Positions 9,176 through 17,809 of a DNA stretch of 55,632 nucleotides are shown one piece after another. The DNA is from an uncultured Alphaproteobacteria bacterium. GTDB lineage: Bacteria; Pseudomonadota; Alphaproteobacteria; Rhodobacterales; Rhodobacteraceae. Made by a program: the position numbers and the translations under genes. The stretch spans positions 1 through 55,632 of the forward strand of contig CABZEW010000010.1 of assembly GCA_902524845.1 (NCBI GenBank). Direction: 5' to 3'. The notes under the pieces are model-generated. The model did not search any database and had not been told where the DNA came from. It saw nothing but the letters and a program-made list of their open reading frames with translations. How positions within the stretch are numbered: position 1 is the first letter of the stretch; every line of letters begins with the position of its first letter.

Positions 9176-9525
9176 CAAGAATTCTCTGCGGCTTGCATAG
9201 TTGTCACATATGCTGCCATACTAGTTTTTGCTTTTTCGCATATTTTCATATGTTCCATTGAGTCAAATGCTCTGGTCCAAAAAAAGGTGGACCATGTTCC
9301 AGAGGCTCTAATGATTTGCATAAAAGCTTCCATATCTTCATCGCTCTTAGCATCTAACACACAGAAAACAGTAAAACTTTCAGTATTTGTAAAAAGGAAT
9401 TCCCTGAAATTCATGTCAAATTGATCAGTGACTTTTTTAACTATTGAAAGTCTATCTTGAGGTTTGTTAATCATGCCGCTTGCGTATTCTGAATTAGCTT
9501 TTCCAAAAATTATGTAAGTATTCAT
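9175..9525 (-). CDS. GYD-domain-like small protein
   Basis: A 116-residue soluble protein. The pattern TYIIFGKANSEYASGM, then DRLSIVKKV, then a strand with FTVFCVLDAKSDEDMEAF resembles the GYD/dimeric alpha-beta barrel families, whose members are mostly of unknown function. The start is ATG 9525, with AAAGG upstream. It is the first gene of the minus-strand operon that continues with the unknown protein, the alpha/beta hydrolase and the D-threonine-aldolase-like gene. The family assignment is moderate. Confidence 0.6.
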   Translation of the reverse strand: MNTYIIFGKANSEYASGMINKPQDRLSIVKKVTDQFDMNFREFLFTNTESFTVFCVLDAKSDEDMEAFMQIIRASGTWSTFFWTRAFDSMEHMKICEKAKTSMAAYVTTMQAAENS

Positions 9526-9656
9526 TTTTTACCTTTATTTTGAATTGTTTAAAGATTTAGCGTTAACATGTTTAGATATTCTAAAATGTAATTACTATGT
9601 TATATGACCACGATACATCAAACCTACGTTAAATTAAATCATGTTGAGTCTATTTT

Positions 9657-10310
9657 ATGAAACTTAAGCTTATTGTAGCTCGATGGATCCATAAGTTTCT
9701 TATTCATACCGAATTGATGACAAAAAATATGAGGTCCCCAAAAACGATTGGGCTTTCTTGGGTAGCAAGAACATTAATGAATTATTCAAATGCGCAAGTA
9801 AGCATCGATATTGTAAATAGAATGAAACTGAAAAAAACTGATCATGTGCTGGAGTTGGGCGTAGGAAATGGATTGGCAATAAAGGAAATTGCAAAGATTA
9901 GTGGTATTAATATAATTGGGATAGAAATTAGTGCTGAGTTTAGACGAAAATTACACAAAATGAAACTGCCTAAAAATATAGTTATTTTAGAAAATGATGC
10001 AAAAGACTTGAGCAATGAAATTCCAGATGGGTCAATAGATAAACTTCTAGCCATAAACGTCATATACTTTTTAAAGCCAATAGGGGAATATCTTCTTGAG
10101 TTCAAAAGAATATTAAAACAGGGCGGCATTGGTTATTTGGGATGTAAATTTGAAAGTATAAAGGATTTTGACATTGAAGTTGCTCCGAATAGAAATGAAA
10201 AAGAAATAATAGGTCAACTGTCCGGCGTTGGTTTTAACGTTTCAAGTGAGTTTGTAGATTTAGGTGAGGAAAGTTCGCGTTATTCTTTTATTCGATTTGA
10301 AAAACAATAG
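9657..10310 (+). CDS. Class I SAM-dependent methyltransferase
   Basis: A 217-residue methyltransferase. The SAM-binding motif I is VLELGVGNGLA (about 62-72), motif II has IGIEIS, and the acidic post-motif DGSIDKLLAINVIYFL corresponds to motif IV. The N-terminal 45 residues are basic and partly hydrophobic. The acceptor is unknown. The intergenic region shared with the divergent GYD operon is 131 bases. The downstream MaoC gene follows after 12 bases, suggesting co-transcription. Confidence 0.8.
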   Translation: MKLKLIVARWIHKFLIHTELMTKNMRSPKTIGLSWVARTLMNYSNAQVSIDIVNRMKLKKTDHVLELGVGNGLAIKEIAKISGINIIGIEISAEFRRKLHKMKLPKNIVILENDAKDLSNEIPDGSIDKLLAINVIYFLKPIGEYLLEFKRILKQGGIGYLGCKFESIKDFDIEVAPNRNEKEIIGQLSGVGFNVSSEFVDLGEESSRYSFIRFEKQ

Positions 10311-10322
10311 AGAGGAAAGAAG

Positions 10323-10769
10323 ATGGAAAAGCGATATGCAGAGGATTTTAAAAAGGGGGACATATTTGAGCTTGGAGAGTATGCTTTTTCAGAAACTGAG
10401 ATTATAGACTTTGCAAAAAAATATGATCCTTTCCCTTTTCATGTTAACAAAGAAGCAGCAGAGAATTCCGTTTTTGGTGGCATAATATCAAGTGGATGGC
10501 TAACAGCTCTTGTTTGGCTTGGAATGATGCATAAAAGTTTTTTATCTTATGATACTATAATGGGATCACCCGGGCATGAGGAAATGACCTGGCCAAAACC
10601 AGTAAGGCCTGATGACAAAGTGACTGGTCAACTAGAAATCTTGGAGAGTAGAAAATCAAAAAGCAAACACGGACTGGGTTTTGTTAGATATGAGGCGAAG
10701 TTGTTCAACCAAGACAGGGAAATAGTGTTTCTCACCAAAAGTACCTTGATGATTAAGTCTCGAATTTAA
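10323..10769 (+). CDS. MaoC-like dehydratase
   Basis: A 148-residue single hotdog-fold protein. Residues about 36-55 show YDPFPFHVNKEAA followed by a GG...SSGW segment, the hydratase-2 motif with catalytic Asp and His. These enzymes hydrate enoyl-CoA or related thioesters. A strong AGAGGAAAG ribosome-binding site lies just ahead of ATG 10323. It is convergent with the UbiB-like gene, separated by one base. The thioester substrate is not known. Confidence 0.85.
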   Translation: MEKRYAEDFKKGDIFELGEYAFSETEIIDFAKKYDPFPFHVNKEAAENSVFGGIISSGWLTALVWLGMMHKSFLSYDTIMGSPGHEEMTWPKPVRPDDKVTGQLEILESRKSKSKHGLGFVRYEAKLFNQDREIVFLTKSTLMIKSRI

Positions 10770-10770
10770 C

Positions 10771-12087
10771 TTAAATATATTTTGTAACTAATTTAAAAAA
10801 GTTTTTTCTCGCACCGAATTTTCGACCTAGAAGAAAAATACCTCCTAATTTTCTCTGAATAAGGAGGATTTGAGGATCGGGTAGCTGAAATTTATCCTTT
10901 TGGTTTATCAGGGTTGATGTAAGCATGTTCAAATCCTCTGTAGAAATGCAATGTAGGAAATCGAATTCCTTATTTTTCCGTAGAGGCATAGATAAGTTCC
11001 AGATAGTGTCTAGAAGGTAATTCTTTATAGAATTACTAGCGTTAGGACTAAAGATCTTCAACGTTATAAGAGCTTTTTCAACCATCTCCTTTCTATCAAG
11101 TGCCAAGCCGTTAAGAATATCTTTAAAGACCCGTATATTTTTTTTAGAGACGTTACTTGTTGCACCAAAGTCCAGTAAAACAACTTTTTTTGATTTATCA
11201 TTATATAGAAAGTTAGCAAAATTAGGGTCTGTTTGAATTAAATTAAATTCAAATATTTCTTTGAAGGCAAGTTCTACTAAAGCATTTATTATTGAATTTT
11301 TTGTTTTTAGATCAAGATTTGCGACCTGATCAATTGTTACCCCTTTTTTATATTCCATTGCCAGAATTTTTGTGGTGGTAAGTTTCTCATTAATCTTTGG
11401 TACAATAAATTTTTTATCCATTTTAAGTAGATGATAAAAATTTTTCTGATGCGCTGCTTCAAGCAAATAATCGGTTTCGTTTAGTAACTGTGTTTTTCCA
11501 GCTTCAAGCAGCTTATCTAAATCGAAGGATTTTGGTAAGATTCCAAGGTTCTTGGTGACAAGTCTAATATTATTAATATCACTTTCTATGCTCTCTCTAA
11601 TTTTTGGGTATTGAATTTTTAATATTAGCTCCTTACTGCCGTATCGACATTTGTGAACTTGACCTATTGAAGCAGCAGCGATTGGCGTTTCATTAAAATT
11701 GGAAAATTTATCTAAAAAATTATCGCCATAATTTTCCCTTAAGACCTCACCAAGTTGATAATTCGGCATGTGAAAGTTCCTATTTCTTAAGTCGCCAAGC
11801 ATTTTAGTAACTTGCTCTGGCAAAAAGTCATTTGCTTCAAGAGATAATAATTGGCCAATTTTTAACGCCGCACCTCTTAACTTTGCAAGTTCTTCTATAA
11901 AGGTGAAGATATTTTTTTCTTGAATTAAAAGTTTTTTTAACGATGGAGACCGCCCACTAACCAATTCTTTTGTACCGTCCACCACGACTGAGCTCGCAAA
12001 CTTAACTGCCATTCTACCAAAACTTGATGCCCTTCTAATTCTACCTTTAGGCACCGGCAACGACTTAAGTGCTCTGTCTTTGTCCAT
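10771..12087 (-). CDS. ABC1/UbiB family atypical kinase-like protein
   Basis: A 438-residue AarF/UbiB-type protein, of the family needed for ubiquinone synthesis or distribution in bacteria and mitochondria. The KxGQ-type motif appears as LKIGQLLSLE, the A-rich nucleotide loop as AAASIGQVH, the invariant Lys as LILKIQYP, and the metal-binding DFG as VLLDFGAT; TDPNFANF is the catalytic-loop equivalent. It lacks the long C-terminal transmembrane tail of UbiB proper, so it may be an ABC1-type paralogue. It is monocistronic, preceded by a 37-base gap. Confidence 0.85.
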   Translation of the reverse strand: MDKDRALKSLPVPKGRIRRASSFGRMAVKFASSVVVDGTKELVSGRSPSLKKLLIQEKNIFTFIEELAKLRGAALKIGQLLSLEANDFLPEQVTKMLGDLRNRNFHMPNYQLGEVLRENYGDNFLDKFSNFNETPIAAASIGQVHKCRYGSKELILKIQYPKIRESIESDINNIRLVTKNLGILPKSFDLDKLLEAGKTQLLNETDYLLEAAHQKNFYHLLKMDKKFIVPKINEKLTTTKILAMEYKKGVTIDQVANLDLKTKNSIINALVELAFKEIFEFNLIQTDPNFANFLYNDKSKKVVLLDFGATSNVSKKNIRVFKDILNGLALDRKEMVEKALITLKIFSPNASNSIKNYLLDTIWNLSMPLRKNKEFDFLHCISTEDLNMLTSTLINQKDKFQLPDPQILLIQRKLGGIFLLGRKFGARKNFFKLVTKYI

Positions 12088-12124
12088 AAATTATCTGCTA
12101 TGCAGCCTAGCGGTTTTTCAAGTT

Positions 12125-12484
12125 TTACTTTGAATTACTGTACATTAAACAAACGAGTTTAACAAAGTAGCCATAAAAAACGGTCAAAAAAGCTACGCTA
12201 AACGCAGACCCAAGCCTTTGATCTACTAATAGATTATTTAAATCACCAGCCATCAAAACTAAGCCAATGAGAAATCCTAACCAACCAACTATAACCGCAG
12301 CATCTCCGGTCAGTGAAATTGTTCTTTCATCAAATTTTCCTTTGCTCATAGCAAGACTCGCAAAAAAGGAAGAAGCAGCGACAAATATCAGAGAAGCTAG
12401 ATCAATAAATGCACCGGGATCGCCACCCCATGTTGCTGCAAACATTATTACACCAATTACTCCAACTAGTCCTAAAAAAAACAT
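12125..12484 (-). CDS. Small MotA/TolQ-like membrane protein
   Basis: A 119-residue, mostly hydrophobic protein with four likely membrane spans. The pattern GGDPGAFIDLASLIFVAASS and the later GWLGFLIGLVLM plus FLTVFYGYF resemble the first half of MotA-type stator proteins. The protein stops before the large cytoplasmic loop and proton-channel part, and no MotB-like partner is adjacent. Its role is unknown. The ATG at 12484 has a GGAGAGAG ribosome-binding site directly upstream. Confidence 0.6.
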   Translation of the reverse strand: MFFLGLVGVIGVIMFAATWGGDPGAFIDLASLIFVAASSFFASLAMSKGKFDERTISLTGDAAVIVGWLGFLIGLVLMAGDLNNLLVDQRLGSAFSVAFLTVFYGYFVKLVCLMYSNSK

Positions 12485-12552
12485 TATCTCTCTCCTAATT
12501 CAAGGTTAAGATATCATTAGTCAATTATTTAGCAAGTTTTAAAATTGAAAAT

Positions 12553-13419
12553 TTATTCTTCGTCAAGTTCCATAGGGCACGTTGGATCATTCGACCACTC
12601 GAGAAGGGAGTTATCATATAGAAAGAGTTTTTCTAAATCGAAAATCTTGGCAACAAAAAAAACGGTCGTGGCCGCTATACCACCCCCACAGTAGCTTACT
12701 ATTGACTTATCTGTATCAATAAGCGGTTTCATCATATCTAGCATTTCAGAGGGGGGTAGGAATTTACCGGTATCATGATTAAGTAAATTTAAAGCAGGAA
12801 TATTTATGCTTTTTGGTATTCTTCCGGGCCTGCCATAATGTGTTCCCCCACCACAAAATTGCCTATATGTTAGGGCATTCACAAAGATAAATTCATCATC
12901 CTTTAGAGCCTCTTTCATTTTATTTTTATCAAAAATGGTTTCTTGGCTGCGGTTCCCTTGAAAATTTCCTTTTACAAAAGACTCTATCCCTGATGATAGT
13001 GGAAGGTTTTGTTCTTGCCATGCGTCTAACCCACCATTTATAATTTTCACATTGTTGGCCCCAGACATTGTTAACACCCACCACGCTCTTGTGATAGCCA
13101 TGTGAAACCCAGACCCATAAAGAATAATTTCATCTTCATTATTTATCCCAATGCTTGACAGTTTCGCATTTAACTTTTCTTGCGAGACAATTGAAAAAGG
13201 TATGGGATTATCCTTGTCGGACAGATCATCAACCATATGTAAATACGCAGAACCAGGGATATGCCGTTTTAAATAATCTTCATGTCCACTGTGTATAGTT
13301 GAGGCGCCTACCTTTTTAAGTTCAAAGTATACGGTGCAATCAATTACTTTGAAATTCTCATTACCTAACTTGTCAAAAACATACTTTGGCTCTACGATAT
13401 TTCTTGTATAGTTTTTCAT
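12553..13419 (-). CDS. Sulfurtransferase with two rhodanese domains (second copy)
   Basis: A 288-residue tandem-rhodanese sulfurtransferase, paralogous to the one at 4473-5363. It shares the YLKRHIPGSAYL type N-domain segment, HYGRPGRIPKSINIP, and the active-site loop CGGGIAAT with the cysteine at about residue 244. The cytoplasmic donor and acceptor are unknown. It is divergent from the amidohydrolase gene, with 49 bases between the starts. The unusual active loop suggests a subfamily distinct from mercaptopyruvate sulfurtransferase. Confidence 0.85.
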   Translation of the reverse strand: MKNYTRNIVEPKYVFDKLGNENFKVIDCTVYFELKKVGASTIHSGHEDYLKRHIPGSAYLHMVDDLSDKDNPIPFSIVSQEKLNAKLSSIGINNEDEIILYGSGFHMAITRAWWVLTMSGANNVKIINGGLDAWQEQNLPLSSGIESFVKGNFQGNRSQETIFDKNKMKEALKDDEFIFVNALTYRQFCGGGTHYGRPGRIPKSINIPALNLLNHDTGKFLPPSEMLDMMKPLIDTDKSIVSYCGGGIAATTVFFVAKIFDLEKLFLYDNSLLEWSNDPTCPMELDEE

Positions 13420-13468
13420 TATTTTATTTTATCCTTTATTATTTTTCTGTCACCCATAGAATGATTTC

Positions 13469-14509
13469 ATGAGCGCTTATACCGTGGATTTGGACTGGCT
13501 TAAAAGAGTTAGAGAAGATGTAATTGATCCTGATCAAAGGATTATTGATCCTCACCATCACTTGTGGGCGAAGACCGTTGCAGGTTCCTCAAATGTTAGG
13601 CGGCATCGACTTTATAATTATCTGCTTGAGAATTTTTGGGAAGATACAAGCTCGGGACATAACGTAACAGATAGTATTTATATTGAGTGCTCAGAGTTTT
13701 TTTGGAGCTCTCAGGAAGAGCACTTTAATCCCGTTGGCGAAACTGAACACATAAAAGGATTGGCGCAATTGTCTCAAAAAAATACTACAAAAACATCAAT
13801 TTCTGGAATAATTGGTCATGCTGATCTTTTATTAGGAAAAGATGTGAAGGAGGTTCTAGAAAGACATATTGATATTGGAGGAAATCTTTTTAAAGGCATC
13901 CGGCATGCGGGGAGCTGGGATCCCAGCGATAAGATAAATAATTCGCATCATAATCCACCACAAGATATGTATTTAATGAAAGAATTTGGGGAAGGAATAA
14001 AATGCCTATCCGCTAAAGGCCTCGTGTTTGAGGCATGGCAGTACCATCACCAGCTAACCCAAGTAGCTCATTTAGCAAAGAAAAACCCTGATCTTTTAAT
14101 TGTTTTAGACCATTTTAGTGGACCATTGGGGGTTGGCCCTTATGCAAATAAAAAGGAGCAGGTTTTTGAAAATTGGAAGAAAGATATTAAGGAATTATCC
14201 CAGTATAAGAATGTCTTTGCTAAATTAGGGGGTTTAGCTATGCCAATAAATGGTCTTGGTTTTGAAGCAAAACCAAATCCTCCTTCTTCTGAACATTTTA
14301 TGTCACTTCAGAGACAATTTTATTTAACGACGATAAATTTTTTTGGGCCAGAACGATGTATGTTTGAAAGCAATTTTCCTGTAGACAAATACTCCGTTTC
14401 ATATCATGTTTTATGGAATTCCTTTAAAAATCTCGTAAAAGACTTTAGTGAAACGGAAAAGGACCAACTGTTCTATAAGACTGCTAGTCACGTTTACAAT
14501 ATTTCCTGA
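13469..14509 (+). CDS. Amidohydrolase-2 family metal-dependent hydrolase
   Basis: A 346-residue TIM-barrel hydrolase (PF04909 type, related to PDC lactonase, ACMSD and L-fuconolactonase). Metal ligands are visible in IIDPHHHLWAK near the N-terminus, in LDHFSGPLG, and in FESNFPVDK near the C-terminus. The usual first reaction is lactone or amide hydrolysis or decarboxylation. The start ATG 13469 has weak upstream purines. Kynureninase lies 2 kb downstream on the other strand, which leaves a link to tryptophan-derived aromatics possible but unproven. Confidence 0.8.
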   Translation: MSAYTVDLDWLKRVREDVIDPDQRIIDPHHHLWAKTVAGSSNVRRHRLYNYLLENFWEDTSSGHNVTDSIYIECSEFFWSSQEEHFNPVGETEHIKGLAQLSQKNTTKTSISGIIGHADLLLGKDVKEVLERHIDIGGNLFKGIRHAGSWDPSDKINNSHHNPPQDMYLMKEFGEGIKCLSAKGLVFEAWQYHHQLTQVAHLAKKNPDLLIVLDHFSGPLGVGPYANKKEQVFENWKKDIKELSQYKNVFAKLGGLAMPINGLGFEAKPNPPSSEHFMSLQRQFYLTTINFFGPERCMFESNFPVDKYSVSYHVLWNSFKNLVKDFSETEKDQLFYKTASHVYNIS

Positions 14510-14545
14510 AAGCATTTAATCCAATTCAAAGATAGTTTGCGTTCA

Positions 14546-15421
14546 TTAGTTGGCTTTTCTAGGTTGAACAAGGAAGATTCCCATCATTATTAGCACAAGA
14601 GAAACCCACACAAAAAGAGAGTGACTTTCACCAAGGATTATAATTCCCCAGACAACACCAAAAAAAGTAACAAGATATCCCACTTGAGATGAAAATACCG
14701 ATCCAGCTCTTCCAATGAGATAAATAAAAATTGAGTAGGCGGTAGCACTGATAAAACCCAGGCCTAAAGTCGAGACAAACAAATATAAATTTGTTGGTTT
14801 CAGTATAAAGAATTGATTCATTACTATGGACAAGACAAAGGTAATGATTGCGGAAACAAAAGAAACGGCACAAACTAATCGAATAGGTCCGAAATTTTGA
14901 AGTTCTAGGCGATCAATATATATATTTTCCAGGGCGTAACAAAGAGCACAATTGAGCGCAAGCAAGACCCATGGGATGTCTCTTTTATCTGGTAGACTAT
15001 TCTCTGGAAGTATTAAAATCAGGAGGGCACAGAAACCGGTGATAAGACCTATTACTCTTCTCACTTTAAATTTGTCCATTCTCAGACCCAAGGCGATCAA
15101 GTATGTAAATAAAGGGATTACGGAGACAGAAATAGATAGTACACCGGCATCAAGGTATGCAACGCAAGCATAGAAAATAATATTGGGTATAACTACTGAT
15201 AGGAAAGTGATAATAACGATAGGCAACAACATTGTTTTTGGAATAATAATCTTTCCATGTCTAAAAAATACATAAGCCAGTAAAATAAGCCCACTAAAAA
15301 GACTTTGCCAAAAGGTCAGGCCGATAGGAGTTCCCCCAGCTGTAATGGCAATTTTCCCGAGCGTAAAGCTTAGGCCCCACGCCAGACCTAGAATTATTAG
15401 AATTAAAAAGTTCACTGCCAA
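14546..15421 (-). CDS. EamA/DMT family transporter
   Basis: A 291-residue inner-membrane protein with ten predicted spans in two EamA repeats (about 1-135 and 145-287). The first repeat starts with ILGLAWGLSFTLGKIAI and the second ends in GVVWGIIILGE, typical family patterns. Members export amino acids or other metabolites. It converges with the amidohydrolase gene and lies downstream of the 144-residue unknown protein and LysE exporter, so three minus-strand genes may be one unit. Substrate unknown. Confidence 0.85.
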   Translation of the reverse strand: MAVNFLILIILGLAWGLSFTLGKIAITAGGTPIGLTFWQSLFSGLILLAYVFFRHGKIIIPKTMLLPIVIITFLSVVIPNIIFYACVAYLDAGVLSISVSVIPLFTYLIALGLRMDKFKVRRVIGLITGFCALLILILPENSLPDKRDIPWVLLALNCALCYALENIYIDRLELQNFGPIRLVCAVSFVSAIITFVLSIVMNQFFILKPTNLYLFVSTLGLGFISATAYSIFIYLIGRAGSVFSSQVGYLVTFFGVVWGIIILGESHSLFVWVSLVLIMMGIFLVQPRKAN

Positions 15422-15438
15422 TGTCTCATAAATTATAT

Positions 15439-15873
15439 TTATTTTTTTGGAGGCTGAGGATTATTACGAGGATTTGAGTCAATTATCTTAATTTCTTCAA
15501 TCTTATTCTCATTATTGAATTCTAACAAATCATTGTATAGCGAATCCGCAAGGCGCTTTTCATAAATTTGCTCATCTCCGTAGTAGAATGCGAATGATTT
15601 TGAGTGTTTAATCTTTTTTTTAGGGTCTTCTACTACAGACTTTGTCCAATGATAAAGTGGGTACCCCTCAATGCCATTTTTCTGTGCCTCTTTCACATAA
15701 TCTAGAAATCCATCAAGCGTACAGACGGGTCTAGTCTTATGTTTTTTCGCAATCTTATTTATTTCTTTCGATAAATTCAAGTTGCAATCATTCCTCAAAT
15801 CATCTGCAAAATTTTGTGAGAGCTTAATTCTTACTTGATACAACCATTCATTACTTGTCATGTTTAACCTCAT
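15439..15873 (-). CDS. Conserved-looking protein of unknown function
   Basis: A 144-residue hydrophilic protein that I do not recognise. It is rich in Lys, Asn and Asp, with no membrane segment, and ends in a proline/lysine tail. The start ATG 15873 overlaps the TGA of the LysE gene (ATGA), a sign of translational coupling; an internal ATG at 15861 with AGGTTAA upstream is the alternative start. It is sandwiched between two exporters, but nothing in it suggests transport. Confidence 0.65.
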   Translation of the reverse strand: MRLNMTSNEWLYQVRIKLSQNFADDLRNDCNLNLSKEINKIAKKHKTRPVCTLDGFLDYVKEAQKNGIEGYPLYHWTKSVVEDPKKKIKHSKSFAFYYGDEQIYEKRLADSLYNDLLEFNNENKIEEIKIIDSNPRNNPQPPKK

Positions 15874-16466
15874 ATTTTACTCATTGAAAGAAAGCTGAGC
15901 ACCGCAACCACTAATAATGAAGAACCCATTATTATGTTTATATATTTTTGCGTTCTAGGTTTTAAATTTATTCTCTCTATCGTTGAACCTAAAGCCAACC
16001 AGGCTACATGCAAAGGGATCCAGATCAAATTCATAATGATAAATTTCCAAGTTGTTTCTAAAACAAAATTATTAGGAAAAACCACAAACCCAGTTAGAAG
16101 AATCGAGTGGAAAGCATATGCTTTTGGATTTACCAGCTGAAGAAATATACCTTCTGCTAGTGTGGGTTCTTTTTGTGGGCTTACGAAAGCAATTTCTGAA
16201 CCCCTAAACATGATTTTTATCGAGAGATAGACTAAGTATCCTGATGAAATAAAAAGAAAAATAGTTCTCATCACTGGAATGGAAAAAATCACTGATGCAA
16301 ATCCGGTTATAACGAGAGCCCAAACGGATAGATAACCTATTGTTAGTCCAACAAGAAACTTTAAACCAACTTTAAAAGAGTATGCTGCGCCCACTCCTGC
16401 TAGCGCTAATACAGCAGGGCCAGGGGTAGCAATCATGAAAAAAACAGCAAAAGCAAAGGCAATCAT
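15870..16466 (-). CDS. LysE/RhtB family exporter
   Basis: A 198-residue inner-membrane protein with about six spans. The family signature near the N-terminus is ATPGPAVLALAGVG, corresponding to the PGP motif. LysE/RhtB proteins export amino acids such as lysine, homoserine or threonine. It starts 22 bases after the kynureninase stop and is probably in the same transcript, so it might export a tryptophan or kynurenine breakdown product. This is inference from position only. Confidence 0.8.
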   Translation of the reverse strand: MIAFAFAVFFMIATPGPAVLALAGVGAAYSFKVGLKFLVGLTIGYLSVWALVITGFASVIFSIPVMRTIFLFISSGYLVYLSIKIMFRGSEIAFVSPQKEPTLAEGIFLQLVNPKAYAFHSILLTGFVVFPNNFVLETTWKFIIMNLIWIPLHVAWLALGSTIERINLKPRTQKYINIIMGSSLLVVAVLSFLSMSKI

Positions 16467-16488
16467 TTTAGGTATATAATTCTCAAAA

Positions 16489-17679
16489 TTAGGTTACTTT
16501 TTTTCTGTTCAAATACGTTGGGTTATCCCAAAGTCTATTGGACAGAATTTCCTCTAAGACCTTGACCGTTTGAATTATGTCTTCCTCACTGACATAGAGC
16601 GGTGTTATACCAAATCTAATAATATTGGGTGCTCTAAAATCTCCAACTATATTCCTATCTATCAGCGCTTGCATGATTGCATAACTGAAGGGATGAGAAA
16701 AGGACACCTGTGATCCCCTTTCGGAGGAGTTTAAAGGACTCTCCAAATGAAGATCTGAACATGTTCGTTCAACCATATTTATGAATAAATCTGAAAGCTT
16801 TATGCTTTCTTCTCGTAATTCATGAAAGTCGAGGTCTCGAAAAACATCTAGGGATTTTTCTAAGATTGATGATTGAATAACAGAAGGCGTACCAACTCGC
16901 ATCATTTCAATTGAAGTTGATTTCTCAAATGTATTATTGAAATCAAATGGTGCTTTATGCCCAAGCCAGCCTCTAAGTATAGGGTAACACTTTTTGATCA
17001 AGTCAGGTCTTACATAAATAAAAGCTGGCGATCCCGGTCCACCATTTAAAAACTTGTACGTGCAGCCAACGGCAAACTCACAATTTATAGCTTTAAGATC
17101 TAAGGGGACAGCGCCTGCGCTATGTGCCAAATCCCAGATTATGGTTGATCCATTTTCATGAACTTTATTTGTGATATTTTCCATATCAAACATTGCCCCG
17201 GTCCGATAATTGACATGGGTTAGTAACACTGTATTAACCTGCTCATTTAGAGATGATATGATGTCATTTTTCTTTACTTTCTTAAGCTCAAAATTTGAGT
17301 TAAAACTATCAACAAGGCCTTCAGCTATATAAATGTCTGAAGGAAAATTGTCGATATCTGTAAGTATTATGTTTCTTTTGGGCTTTAAGTGAATGGCTGC
17401 TGCTAAAGCCTGGTAAGTCTTAATGGAAAGTGTGTCCCCAGCTACTATCGAGCCTTTATCCCCACCGATTATATTAGCAATTTTATTTCCAACAGAAAGG
17501 GGCTGCTCCATCCAATTGGATTCATTCCAACCTTTAATCAGCTTTCCACCCCATTCTTTAACAATTACGTTTTCTGATATGGACTCTATTTCTTTCAATG
17601 GTGGGCCTAAGGAATTGCCATCAAGATAGATCATACCTAGTGGAATATTAAACAGTGATTTTCTGTATACCGCGCTCAT
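16489..17679 (-). CDS. kynU: Kynureninase
   Basis: A 396-residue PLP enzyme that splits kynurenine or 3-hydroxykynurenine to alanine and (hydroxy)anthranilate. The N-terminal IYLDGNSLGPPL motif is diagnostic. The PLP region contains THVNYRTGAMFD, IIWDLAHSAGAVPLDL, and TYKFLNGGPGSPAF with the PLP lysine. An in-frame TAA lies two codons ahead of ATG 17679, fixing the start and making the N-terminal lead about 15 residues shorter than usual. No tryptophan 2,3-dioxygenase or formamidase is within the window. It is divergent from the phzF operon. Confidence 0.9.
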   Translation of the reverse strand: MSAVYRKSLFNIPLGMIYLDGNSLGPPLKEIESISENVIVKEWGGKLIKGWNESNWMEQPLSVGNKIANIIGGDKGSIVAGDTLSIKTYQALAAAIHLKPKRNIILTDIDNFPSDIYIAEGLVDSFNSNFELKKVKKNDIISSLNEQVNTVLLTHVNYRTGAMFDMENITNKVHENGSTIIWDLAHSAGAVPLDLKAINCEFAVGCTYKFLNGGPGSPAFIYVRPDLIKKCYPILRGWLGHKAPFDFNNTFEKSTSIEMMRVGTPSVIQSSILEKSLDVFRDLDFHELREESIKLSDLFINMVERTCSDLHLESPLNSSERGSQVSFSHPFSYAIMQALIDRNIVGDFRAPNIIRFGITPLYVSEEDIIQTVKVLEEILSNRLWDNPTYLNRKKVT

Positions 17680-17754
17680 GTAATTTTAACCGCCCAAAAA
17701 ATGGTAATTCGTTGGTTATATAAAATATTGCTATTTTTGGATAGAGAAATCTAT

Positions 17755-17783
17755 TTGAAACACTAACCTTATGGATTTATAAT
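17755..17783 (+). promoter_or_regulatory. Near-consensus sigma70 promoter for the phzF-arginase-pepT operon
   Basis: TTGAAA at 17755-17760 and TATAAT at 17778-17783 are spaced by exactly 17 bases. Transcription would start near 17790, about 20 bases before ATG 17810. This is the best promoter match I saw in the window. Confidence 0.7.
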
Positions 17784-17809
17784 TTAAATTAGAAACGGAG
17801 CCTCTTAGC

